Source: an uncultured Eubacteriaceae bacterium (GTDB lineage: Bacteria; Bacillota; Clostridia; Lachnospirales; CAG-274). Taken from it: DNA of 9,869 nucleotides. Shown piece after piece: positions 1 through 6,648 of the stretch. Within the stretch, counting starts at the first letter, position 1. Each line of letters starts with the position of its first letter. A model generated the notes under the pieces. That model was not told the origin of the DNA. It did not search any database and was given only the letters and a program-made list of their open reading frames with translations. Position numbers and translations under genes: made by a program. The stretch covers positions 1 through 9,869 of the forward strand of contig CANOGI010000067.1 of NCBI GenBank assembly GCA_947565475.1. The letters are read 5' to 3'.

Positions 1-30
1 GATAACACGGTCATCTTCGCCCTTTTATAA

Positions 31-59
31 ATTATATCATATAAGTTGTTTTACATCAA
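31..59 (-). promoter_or_regulatory. Sigma-A type promoter pointing left, out of the window
   Basis: On the minus strand a -35 box TTGATG (54-59) and a perfect -10 box TATAAT (31-36) are 17 bases apart, which is the optimal spacing. Transcription would start near position 24 and leave the window at its left edge. An ATG on the minus strand at 14-12 is preceded by AAAAGGG, so a gene could start there, but only 14 bases of it would be visible and the leader would be very short. I therefore do not call a CDS. The MITE-like element at 92-244 lies just upstream of this promoter. Confidence 0.5.
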
Positions 60-91
60 TAGTAAAATATCACAATTTATATATTTAATTT

Positions 92-244
92 TATAGTCAA
101 ATTACTTGAAAATAAACAAAAGGAGATGAGATTAAAAGTATTTTTGCAAGACATCGGAAAGAGAGCATAGCCCAGAGCCTACTAACGCGGAAAAAAGGAT
201 TTTAAACCGCTAAACTTATTCATTTTTCAAGTGGTTTGACTATA
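92..244 (+). mobile_element. MITE-like element, copy A (153 bp, non-coding)
   Basis: The segment starts with TATAGTCAAATTACTTGAAA and ends with the inverted counterpart TTTCAAGTGGTTTGACTATA, giving terminal inverted repeats of about 20 bp. The copy at 7309-7475 on the opposite strand has the same ends. It also shares an internal block, about 75 of the first 90 bases identical, including the stretches CAAAAGGA, CAAGACA, GAAAGA and ATAGCC. No transposase is encoded. The ends are flanked by TA, consistent with a TA target duplication as in Tc1/mariner-type MITEs, but two copies cannot prove this. The inner right halves of the two copies differ, so the element is either old or modular. Confidence 0.65.
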
Positions 245-328
245 AATTTAAATTATATTTTAGTGTTATTACAATATATAAACTCAATTTTATTAATTTT
301 AAAAGCGCTTTATAATTGTTTATAGCGT

Positions 329-430
329 AGATTATTAATGAAACAAAATATACTCAATAAAATAGATTTGTGCCGATATTTTTCAACACAAACCTGTTTT
401 ATTGAGTATATTTCGTTTCATTAATAATCT
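329..430. repeat. Long perfect-type hairpin, 44-bp arms and 14-nt loop
   Basis: Arms at 329-372 and 387-430 are inverted copies with 41 of 44 positions paired. The outermost 16 bases (AGATTATTAATGAAAC) pair perfectly. The loop is 373-386. It lies 45 bp past the stop of the minus-strand gene at 476-1222, so it could stop or protect that transcript, but no U-run follows the stem on either strand. It is too long and too regular for a normal intrinsic terminator. It could be a palindromic mini-element or a double-stranded RNA source. The flanking stretches 245-328 and 431-475 show no gene. Confidence 0.7.
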
Positions 431-475
431 CAAAGGCTTCCTCACTCTGCTATGTTTTGCCGATAATATAATTTT

Positions 476-1222
476 TTATAGAATTATATCAACAAGCATA
501 CCAGTTTCTATAATTTTAACGGTATTGGGTTTTTCATTTGAAAATATATAATTATAATAATAGTTTAAATTTTTAAAATTCATATGCTCTTCCATAGGAA
601 CAGTCATTATTTCACAAGTGTCATTATATATTGATTTACAAAACTCACGTAATTCTTTAATATTTTCGGAAATATTTTTTGGTGACAACGAGTCAAAATA
701 ATTTTCGTCAAAAAAAAGTTTACCATATTCGTTTTCGGAGCTTTCGTCTACATCAACATTGCCGTTGGCGTATGAAATACCGAATTTTGACAAAATCTCA
801 TAATTTGACTCAACCCTATATTTAAGGCTGTCGGAAAAGCTTGAGAGAAGAGGACTATGCTTATGATTTTCATCTGCAAAGTCCGTATACGCGTTATATT
901 TTTTCTTAAATTCCTTAAGCTCGGATTTTAAATTTTCTTTAACTGTGTCGAAATATGAATCGGTGTTATTTATTATATTTTTAACTGAGTTTTTTATGGA
1001 ATTTAAGTCTATGGAAATAGTTTCCGCGTAATTTACTATTTCATTTTTAAACGACTTGTTTAAGAAAAAAGAATACTCGTTTTTATTTTCATCTGATTGA
1101 CCGGAAAAGCCGGATGTTCTTTTGTTTTCAGCTTTAGGGTAATTGGGATGTTTTGACGCTATTTTCTCATTTTTAAAAATATAAGGTTTATAAAAATCAT
1201 AATAAAAAATATTTGTAAGCAT
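476..1222 (-). CDS. Hypothetical protein, 248 aa, faintly FliD-like
   Basis: I do not recognise this protein with certainty. The start is well supported: AAAGGAGG lies seven bases before the ATG at 1222. The protein is soluble and rich in Asn, Lys, Glu, Ser and Tyr, with no signal peptide or membrane segment. Residues about 70-195 show an order seen in the C-terminal part of flagellar cap protein FliD and in small FliD-C-like clostridial proteins. This comprises a helix with a KKYNAY-type segment, then SFSDSLKYRVE, then LSKFGISYANGNVDVDE (the 'iGI..dG.l.iDe' pattern), then a helix ending in an IYND segment. The resemblance is weak and comes from memory of the family. No flagellar gene is nearby. 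The upstream neighbour on the same strand is the DUF1292 gene, 144 bp away, and the long hairpin at 329-430 follows the stop. Confidence 0.75.
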   Translation of the reverse strand: MLTNIFYYDFYKPYIFKNEKIASKHPNYPKAENKRTSGFSGQSDENKNEYSFFLNKSFKNEIVNYAETISIDLNSIKNSVKNIINNTDSYFDTVKENLKSELKEFKKKYNAYTDFADENHKHSPLLSSFSDSLKYRVESNYEILSKFGISYANGNVDVDESSENEYGKLFFDENYFDSLSPKNISENIKELREFCKSIYNDTCEIMTVPMEEHMNFKNLNYYYNYIFSNEKPNTVKIIETGMLVDIIL

Positions 1223-1366
1223 AATTAATCCTCCTTTCGCTTTAAAATATGTCTGAAAAACAAAATTGGTGTGAAAAATAATGAACAGTAAAATTATTTT
1301 TTGGAAATTCCATTATTTTAAAAAAACGTTGTCCGCAAAGTGATGTTTCTTTAAAACAATAGAAAT

Positions 1367-1729
1367 TTACTCAAAATCATCGTCGTCAAAGTCGTCATCA
1401 TCCTCAAAAGCGTCATCTCCGAATATCTCAAAAAATACGTCCTCGACTTTTTCAAACTCCTCATCCGTCTCAATATTTGAAAGCTCAAAATTATCGTCAT
1501 CATGGGGAATAAAACGATAAATCAAAACTTCTTCTTCTCCCATAGGCAGAAGCGCTATATATTCTTTATCGTCAACATCGAATGTCCCTAAAATAGAGCA
1601 TTTAAGCTCCTCATTTTCATCGGTTATAATAGTCATTGTCTGATGCTCATGCTCAGAACAGCAACAATCATGTTCTTCTCCTGAATGGTCGTGTCCGCAT
1701 CCACAGGTGTTTTTATCTTCATTATCCAT
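1367..1729 (-). CDS. DUF1292 (YrzB-like) protein with Cys/His-rich N-terminus, 120 aa
   Basis: Residues about 30-105 carry the DUF1292 pattern (TIITDENEELKCSILGTF, then DKEYIALLP, then EEVLIYRF, then an acidic stretch ending EFEKVEDVFFEIF). This small family is widespread in Firmicutes and has no assigned biochemical role. Before it lies a Cys/His cluster (C9, C11, H13, H15, H20, C22-C24, H27, H29) that looks able to bind metal. After it is a tail of almost pure Asp, Glu and Phe (about 101-120). I chose the ATG at 1729 because AAGGAG lies just upstream. A longer reading from 1768 would add 13 residues without a ribosome binding site. In many relatives this gene sits beside alaS or ruvX, but here it stands alone. 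A weak promoter is proposed at 1773-1801. Confidence 0.88.
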   Translation of the reverse strand: MDNEDKNTCGCGHDHSGEEHDCCCSEHEHQTMTIITDENEELKCSILGTFDVDDKEYIALLPMGEEEVLIYRFIPHDDDNFELSNIETDEEFEKVEDVFFEIFGDDAFEDDDDFDDDDFE

Positions 1730-1772
1730 AAAAATCTCCTTATTATATGTTGTGTGATGGTTAAACATTGGT

Positions 1773-1801
1773 ATTTTAATTTTTTAGGAAACACAGTACA
1801 A
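1773..1801 (-). promoter_or_regulatory. Candidate promoter of the DUF1292 gene
   Basis: On the minus strand TTGTAC (1796-1801) and TAAAAT (1773-1778) are separated by 17 bases, placing the start near 1766 and leaving a leader of about 37 nt that contains the ribosome binding site. The -10 box is good (five of six) and the -35 box is poor (three of six). The region is very AT-rich, so chance matches are common. Confidence 0.3.
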
Positions 1802-2019
1802 AGAAATAATAAAAACAATTTTATGAAAAACATACTATAAATTGGTTAAAAAAATGACATATATACTCAAAATTTTTTCTGCTTTCGCTAAAATTATTTT
1901 TTAAATTACGCTATATTTCCTTTATATTAGTATATCATATATTTTATTAAAAAACCATATAAATATTTATTTTTTATAAAAAAATATTATATCTGTTCAA
2001 TAATCTCTGTAATATCGTT
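1802..2019. other. AT-rich intergenic stretch without recognisable content
   Basis: This is most of the 384-bp gap between the MATE stop and the DUF1292 start. It is almost pure A and T with homopolymer runs. I see no open frame with a ribosome binding site, no RNA gene and no clear palindrome. The remainder of the gap holds the hairpins at 2020-2079 and the candidate promoter at 1773-1801. Confidence 0.6.
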
Positions 2020-2079
2020 TGACAAATATTTTTTGTCATATTTTGCCTAATTTTTTAAGTGTTCCTGTAAAAATTAGGC
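2020..2079 (-). terminator. Two tandem hairpins after the MATE gene
   Basis: The first hairpin met by MATE transcripts has arms GCCTAATTTTT (2045-2055) and AAAAATTAGGC (2069-2079) with a 13-nt loop. The second has arms TGACAAA (2020-2026) and TTTGTCA (2032-2038). They begin about 35 bp after the MATE stop codon, which suits a 3' end or transcript-stabilising role. Neither is followed by a proper U-run on the minus strand, so classical intrinsic termination is uncertain. The loop of the first hairpin carries a motif that recurs at 7550-7572. Confidence 0.45.
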
Positions 2080-2113
2080 GGTATTTCCTCGAATAAAGTA
2101 TGTTTATGAACAT

Positions 2114-3490
2114 TTACACTTTTATTTTTGTCCATTTTCCGCTTCCAAATCTTAAAAAAACTATTATACATCTTATTATCTGGTCAATTACCACGGAAGC
2201 CCACGCCCCTTGAAGCCATAATCCTAAATATTTTACGGCTATTATACTTGTTATCGGCCGGATTAATAAGACGCCGATAAGGGTGGAAATGGCGACGACC
2301 GCCGTGTCTCCCGCTCCTCGGAGGGCTCCACTTATCACAAGCTGTGATGATTGAAACGGCTGGTTTAACGCTAAGAATATCATTACGCTTACACCCGCGG
2401 AAATTATGAAATCATCTTTTGTGAAAAGCCTCATTATAGGAGAGGCAAATATAAGAAGAAAAATTCCAAGTATTAAGGATATGAACATTCCGTATTTTCT
2501 GCATAAAAACGCGTATGAATACGCCATATCAGGACGATTTTTGCCGAGGCTTTGTCCTATTAATGATGTGGCGGAAATTCCGAAAGCCTGACCGTTCATA
2601 AAAGAAACCCCCATTATGTTTAGGCAAATTTGATGCGCCGTAAAAGGTTTTTCGCCAAGGGAGCTTACTGTAAGAGCATATACTATAAGTCCGAATCTAA
2701 GGAAAAATTGCTCAAACATTGACGGTATTCCTATATTTAAAATTCTCTTTATCATTTTAAAATCTATTTTAAAAGCTTTTTTTATTTCATAACACAGGTA
2801 AGAGTCTTTTTTTAATATTGTGTAAAATGCCGCGAAACAGGCGAGTGTCTGCCCTATTACTGTCGCCGCCGAGGCACCCGCGACGCCTAATTTGGGAAAT
2901 CCTAAATTTCCGTATATAAGGCAGTAGTTGAATATTACGTTTATAATATTAGCGCTCATATTATAATACATTGAGACTTTTGTCTGTCCTATTCCACGGA
3001 GTCCAGCCGTTATGGAAAGGCATAAGGCGTTAAAAACAAATCCCAGCATTTGAATACGCATATATTCGGTTCCATATTTAATGGCGAGAGAAGTTTCCGC
3101 TCCCATAAATATTACCATATCTTCAGAAAATATGTATCCTATTACCGATATGAAAAGAGAGAGAATTAGGCTTTGTCTTAACGCTATAACAGCGTTATTA
3201 CGTTCTCCCATTCCTTTAAATCGGGCTATTATGGCGGTTGTTCCGGCGTTTAAGGCTATGAAAGTACACAGCAGAAGAAATTTTGGCTGTGTACAGTAAG
3301 CGACGCTCGCCAATTCTGTCGAGCCAAGGTTTCCAACCATCATATTATCGATAATCGTGCACAGTTGTACAAGTATTAACTCAACGAGAGAGGGCCACGC
3401 TATTTTTATTATATCGTTTCGTAACTGCTTTTTTGAAACGTCTGACGGAAGTTTCAGAAAAAACATTTTTTTTAAATTATCAAAAGTCAT
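2114..3490 (-). CDS. MATE family multidrug/Na+ antiporter-type efflux protein, 458 aa
   Basis: This is an integral membrane protein with about twelve hydrophobic segments arranged as two repeated MatE halves (about residues 30-190 and 255-415). Its length of 458 aa is normal for the DinF/NorM branch. Family features include IAWPSLVELILVQLCTIIDN in the first helix, then MVGNLGS, then a GLRGIGQTKVSMYYNM segment near residue 165 whose counterpart in the second half is SGALRGAGDTAVV. The family exports cationic drugs or metabolites using a Na+ or H+ gradient; the substrate here cannot be read from sequence. The start ATG is preceded by GGTGATT, which pairs with the 16S rRNA tail. GH13 lies 162 bp upstream on the same strand, with a hairpin between them, so co-transcription is doubtful. 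The protein is intact. Confidence 0.93.
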   Translation of the reverse strand: MTFDNLKKMFFLKLPSDVSKKQLRNDIIKIAWPSLVELILVQLCTIIDNMMVGNLGSTELASVAYCTQPKFLLLCTFIALNAGTTAIIARFKGMGERNNAVIALRQSLILSLFISVIGYIFSEDMVIFMGAETSLAIKYGTEYMRIQMLGFVFNALCLSITAGLRGIGQTKVSMYYNMSANIINVIFNYCLIYGNLGFPKLGVAGASAATVIGQTLACFAAFYTILKKDSYLCYEIKKAFKIDFKMIKRILNIGIPSMFEQFFLRFGLIVYALTVSSLGEKPFTAHQICLNIMGVSFMNGQAFGISATSLIGQSLGKNRPDMAYSYAFLCRKYGMFISLILGIFLLIFASPIMRLFTKDDFIISAGVSVMIFLALNQPFQSSQLVISGALRGAGDTAVVAISTLIGVLLIRPITSIIAVKYLGLWLQGAWASVVIDQIIRCIIVFLRFGSGKWTKIKV

Positions 3491-3579
3491 TTTTAATCAC
3501 CAAAATTTATTGTTCGCATATTGGAATTAATGTAAAGGATTTAAGTATTCACCCAAAAACGTTAAATACCAGGTGTGTT

Positions 3580-3628
3580 TTAAAATCCGAGGATATTCAA
3601 AGTTTTATTGAACATTCTCGGATTTTAA
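3580..3628 (-). terminator. Hairpin after the GH13 gene, likely terminator
   Basis: Perfect 12-bp arms TTAAAATCCGAG (3580-3591) and CTCGGATTTTAA (3617-3628) continue inwards as GATATTCAA / TTGAACATT (seven of nine paired) around a 7-nt loop. It starts 25 bp after the GH13 stop and separates it from the MATE gene. On the minus strand the stem ends in ATTTTAAAAC, a modest U-run; on the plus strand it is followed by a T-rich tract. I read it as a terminator for GH13, possibly leaky. Confidence 0.6.
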
Positions 3629-3652
3629 GTTTATTTTTTGTATAATTATTAG

Positions 3653-5758
3653 TTATTTAATTATATTTTTTATTACTATTGATGAGAAAGGCGGCAGAGT
3701 CACTTCTACAATTCCGTCTTTAGGGATATAAATTCTCTTCTTTGTGTCAAATGATTTTTCATCGGAAAACAGTATACTTTCCATTATATCAGAATTAATT
3801 ATGTCCATTTTCCATACGGGAACGGAAATAGTTTTCTCAGAACTATTATTATTTAATACAACAGCGATTTTTTCTTTTTTATTCCATCTTCCGTATGAGA
3901 TAATTCCGTAATCTGTTACAAGATAATCCACGGAGCCGGTTTTTAACGCCTCATAAGATTTGTGAATTTTTATAGCCGCTTTGTGAAAGTCTATAAGTTC
4001 CTTGTCTTCTTTGCCCCATGGATAAGTTCGTCTGTTATCGGGGTCAGTCCAGCCCGTGACGCCAGCCTCGTCTCCATAATAAATCGTCGGGGCTCCCGGC
4101 CATGTCATTTGGAAGGTTACAGCTTCTTTCATTATTCCTTTGTTTATTCCCGTATCAGCCTCCTCATAACCGTGAGTATGAAGTCTTCCGGATTTATGAT
4201 TTGTTCTTGTCAGAAAACGGGAATGGTCGTGATTTGAAAGCTCATTCATACTTATGCTTAAAGACTGATTTGAGAAACGGGACATATGATAGCGCATTGC
4301 CGACTCAAAACTGGCGGCGTTGCAAAAAAGTCCCTCCTCATATTTCTCACTGTGTTTTTCCATTCCTGTTAAAAACCAGGTTATGGGTTCCATAAACGCG
4401 TCATAATTCATTACTGAATCCCATTGATCTCCCCAAAGCCATTCGGAGGGGTCGCCGTAGTGCTCAGCGTATATTACAGCGTTAGGATTAGCTTCTTTTA
4501 CGGCTTTTCTGAAATCTTTCCAGAATTTATGGTTAAATTCTTTCGTACATCCTAAATCGGCGGCCACGTCAAGGCGCCATCCGTCCGCGTTATAGGGAGG
4601 TGAAACCCATTTTCTTCCAACGTCAAGAATATAGTTGTAAAGTTCTTTTGAGTTCTCAAAGTTGAGTTTAGGATGATTGTCATGTCCCCACCAGCTGTCG
4701 TAGCAGTCGTTGTTGGGCCAGTTTGAGTCGTACCACTTAAAATAGTTGTGGTATATGCTCTTTTCAGAAAAATATGCCCCGTCAGGATAATTTTTGCCTT
4801 TATAGAATCCTTCTTTATCAAGCCATTTATTAAATGCCCCGCAGTGATTGAAAACACCGTCGAGTATTATTTTTATACCGTTTTCATGAGCTTTTTGTAT
4901 AAGCTTTATCATAAGTTTATTGCTTGCCTCAAGATTCACTTTATCAGTGGTTCTTTTTATATATTTTGTGGCATATTTGTTCTGAAAATGTTCAAATTTA
5001 AGGCGCTCTCCGCCGTCTTCCTTTATTACGCCGTAATGAGGGTCAACATAATCATAATCTTGTATGTCATATTTATGATTACTGGGCGATACGAAAATAG
5101 GGTTGAAATATATGGCTTCTATACCTAAGTCTTTAAGATATGGAAGCTTATTTATTACTCCCTGCAAGTCGCCGCCGTAAAAATTGCATATATCCTCGTT
5201 TGCCACCGGTTTATTCCAATCGGAAATCTTTTTAGCGGCTTTTCCCAAGTAGAGATATTCATTGTCGACAACGTCGTTTGTCTCATCACCATTGCAAAAC
5301 CTGTCTACGTATATTTGATACATTACGCTCCCTTTAGCCCAATTAGGCACGTCAAAGTCGGGAATAATTATAAAGTTATAATTATAGTCGTATGATTTTG
5401 ATACCCCTAACTTATTATAATAATATAAATCCTTGTTTTTTATTATCTCAAAATAGTAATATGTTCTCCCAGTTATGGCGGGTATATCGGCTTTAAAAAA
5501 GTCGAATACCTTTGTTGATTTAAATTTTCTCATTTCTGTTTTTTTGTCGTTGTAACAAAGATAAATTTTATCTGTGTTATCTTTTCCAACTCGTATTTTT
5601 ATTGACACATCGTCTGATGTTTTTGGACATTCGGGAGTCCTAAAAAGAGCGGTTTCATCTGAAAAAACAGCGTCATAGTTAAAATAATCGTAAGGTTCGT
5701 CACAAAATAACATTATTTTCTCTATATATTCAAAATTAATTTTTGTTTGGTTTAGCAT
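3653..5758 (-). CDS. GH13 alpha-amylase family hydrolase, neopullulanase/cyclomaltodextrinase type, 701 aa
   Basis: This is a retaining alpha-glucan hydrolase acting on starch, pullulan or maltodextrin fragments. Order: an N-terminal beta domain of CBM34 type (about 1-135), the TIM barrel (about 140-605) starting with GSVMYQIYVDRFCNGD, and a C-terminal beta domain (about 610-701). The conserved GH13 regions are all present: IQDYDYVDP (232-240), DGVFNH (300-305), GWRLDVA (393-399, nucleophile D397), YAEHYGD (430-436, acid/base E432) and LSNHDHS (507-513, stabiliser D511). GAPTIYYGDEAG and TDPDNRRTYPW follow. There is no signal peptide, so it is probably cytoplasmic and works on imported oligosaccharides. 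It is about 100 residues longer than typical neopullulanases, mainly through inserts around 245-280 and 306-360. GGAGG lies seven bases before the ATG. No sugar transporter or regulator gene is adjacent. Exact specificity cannot be told from sequence. Confidence 0.95.
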   Translation of the reverse strand: MLNQTKINFEYIEKIMLFCDEPYDYFNYDAVFSDETALFRTPECPKTSDDVSIKIRVGKDNTDKIYLCYNDKKTEMRKFKSTKVFDFFKADIPAITGRTYYYFEIIKNKDLYYYNKLGVSKSYDYNYNFIIIPDFDVPNWAKGSVMYQIYVDRFCNGDETNDVVDNEYLYLGKAAKKISDWNKPVANEDICNFYGGDLQGVINKLPYLKDLGIEAIYFNPIFVSPSNHKYDIQDYDYVDPHYGVIKEDGGERLKFEHFQNKYATKYIKRTTDKVNLEASNKLMIKLIQKAHENGIKIILDGVFNHCGAFNKWLDKEGFYKGKNYPDGAYFSEKSIYHNYFKWYDSNWPNNDCYDSWWGHDNHPKLNFENSKELYNYILDVGRKWVSPPYNADGWRLDVAADLGCTKEFNHKFWKDFRKAVKEANPNAVIYAEHYGDPSEWLWGDQWDSVMNYDAFMEPITWFLTGMEKHSEKYEEGLFCNAASFESAMRYHMSRFSNQSLSISMNELSNHDHSRFLTRTNHKSGRLHTHGYEEADTGINKGIMKEAVTFQMTWPGAPTIYYGDEAGVTGWTDPDNRRTYPWGKEDKELIDFHKAAIKIHKSYEALKTGSVDYLVTDYGIISYGRWNKKEKIAVVLNNNSSEKTISVPVWKMDIINSDIMESILFSDEKSFDTKKRIYIPKDGIVEVTLPPFSSIVIKNIIK

Positions 5759-5849
5759 ATAAAGGCCTCCAATAAAATGTTTTTCTAAAGACCGCGACTA
5801 ATACTTTTAAAATCGACGTATGAATATTGATTTTGCCGTTATGAGTTTA

Positions 5850-5878
5850 ATTTTAATATGATACTATTTTGCGCTCAA
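5850..5878 (-). promoter_or_regulatory. Probable promoter of the GH13 gene
   Basis: On the minus strand TTGAGC (5873-5878) and TAAAAT (5850-5855) are exactly 17 bases apart, upstream of the GH13 start at 5758 with a leader of about 85 nt. Just upstream of the -35 box lies a small GC-rich dyad (5888-5904, GGCG...CGCC / CGGC...GCCG) that stands out in this AT-rich gap and could bind a regulator. A second TATAAT lies at 5912-5917 without a good -35 box. Confidence 0.45.
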
Positions 5879-5904
5879 AGAAAAGGTGGCGGCAAAAGAC
5901 GCCG

Positions 5905-6221
5905 TTTAAATATTATACGACAGGTCTATATAATTAAAGATTTGATTTATTATATTTATTTCAGGGCGTTTATTAAAACTAAAATTTAATAAAAAATTAT
6001 GAAGTATAAATATTTACGCGTTTTTAACAATTAATACTAAAGCGACGATAGTATATAAATATAAAAACGCTGAAAGGCTGAACATTAAAAAAATTAAAGG
6101 GCACAGCCACGCTCCTGTTAATATTTATAATTAACGTCATTAAAAATTAAGAATAAAATAATTATACTACCGATTAAAAAAAATATCAATATTATAAAAC
6201 TAAAAGTTATGAATTATAAAA
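5905..6221. other. AT-rich intergenic stretch with one symmetric hairpin
   Basis: I see no credible gene here. The only ordered structure is a nested palindrome at 6018-6070: arms GCGTTTTTA (6018-6026) and TAAAAACGC (6062-6070), a symmetric 7-by-7 internal loop, an inner stem ATACTA / TAGTAT (6034-6039, 6049-6054) and a 9-nt loop. Its role is unknown. It could be an RNA structure in an untranslated region or a decayed mini-element. Confidence 0.5.
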
Positions 6222-6303
6222 TATAGTCAACCAGCTTGAAAGGGGGCAAAAAGTTTTTATTATATTTTATTTTGCCTTTTTTTCAAGTTGAATGTCAATT
6301 ATA
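6222..6303. repeat. Short palindromic element, diverged relative of the MITE (copy C)
   Basis: The left end TATAGTCAACCAGCTTGAAA matches the end of the MITE-like copies at about 17 of 20 positions, and the right side has TTTTTCAAG like copy A. Between them the arms CTTGAAAGGGGGCAAAA (6235-6251) and TTTTGCCTTTTTTTCAAG (6270-6287) can pair over about 17 bases when G-U pairs are allowed. The far right end (to TTATA at 6303) is clearly more diverged. It lacks the internal block shared by copies A and B. It may be an internally deleted copy, or a terminator that resembles one. Confidence 0.45.
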
Positions 6304-6332
6304 ATTAAAATATATATAATGTGAAATTACAG

Positions 6333-6364
6333 AAAAAAAGCAACCAACGTACGGCTGCTTTTTT
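6333..6364. terminator. Strong bidirectional Rho-independent terminator
   Basis: The stem AAAAAAAGCAACC (6333-6345) pairs with GGCTGCTTTTTT (6353-6364) around AACGTAC. On the minus strand the hairpin AGCAGCC...GGTTGCT is followed by seven T residues, a textbook intrinsic terminator; the plus strand also ends in a six-T run. It ends minus-strand transcripts coming from the BofC-like gene or from the candidate small RNA at 6333-6460. Confidence 0.85.
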
Positions 6365-6460
6365 CTTAAAGAGAAGGTATTTTTTATGGGATTTACAGCA
6401 ACATTACATATTGGGGGATGTAACTAACTGTAAATGTGAAAATATTTAGGGGTTTTCACA
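6333..6460 (-). ncRNA. Candidate small RNA with C-rich hairpin loops
   Basis: Read on the minus strand, an extended -10 box TGTTAGAAT (hexamer at 6472-6467) puts the start near 6460. The transcript would then fold at once into hairpin 1 (TGTGAAAA, loop CCCCTAAATA, TTTTCACA; 6460-6435). Directly abutting it is nested hairpin 2 (outer TTTACAG/CTGTAAA, inner TTACAT/ATGTAA, loop CCCCCAAT; 6434-6392), then a linker containing TCCC and CCTTCTC, then the terminator. The total is about 128 nt. C-rich loops are the usual seed of Firmicute sRNAs that pair with G-rich ribosome binding sites. No -35 box fits well, and the alternative is a structured 3' end of the BofC-like mRNA. It matches no RNA family I can name. 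Confidence 0.4.
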
Positions 6461-6648
6461 GTAATAATTCTAACATATAAACTAAAAAAAGTGTTACCAA
6501 AGATAATGTGAAAAAATAAAACATTTTTAGACATATTGTACAGTTAATGACAAAAAGGTTGTTTTTTATGCTTATAATGTTTTATAAATCGACTTTTTAT
6601 ACAATAATATTTAGAAAATTGGAGTGATATGTGGTTATTTTGACATTT

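Noticed and set aside
431..470. Possible remnant of the MITE internal block (ATCGG...CATAGC...AGAG...CCT on the minus strand)
   Set aside because: Only scattered short matches with gaps; not better than expected in biased sequence.
1633..1833. 66-aa minus-strand open frame overlapping the DUF1292 start
   Set aside because: Another frame of the DUF1292 gene and its leader. The supported ribosome binding site belongs to the DUF1292 ATG at 1729, and the peptide has no family features.
3962..5128. Several open frames of 90-126 codons inside the GH13 gene on both strands
   Set aside because: They lie wholly inside an intact, conserved GH13 gene, lack ribosome binding sites and resemble nothing known.
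6384..6425. 13-codon plus-strand frame MGFTATLHIGGCN
   Set aside because: It has no convincing ribosome binding site, and the bases are better explained by the stem-loops of the candidate RNA on the other strand.
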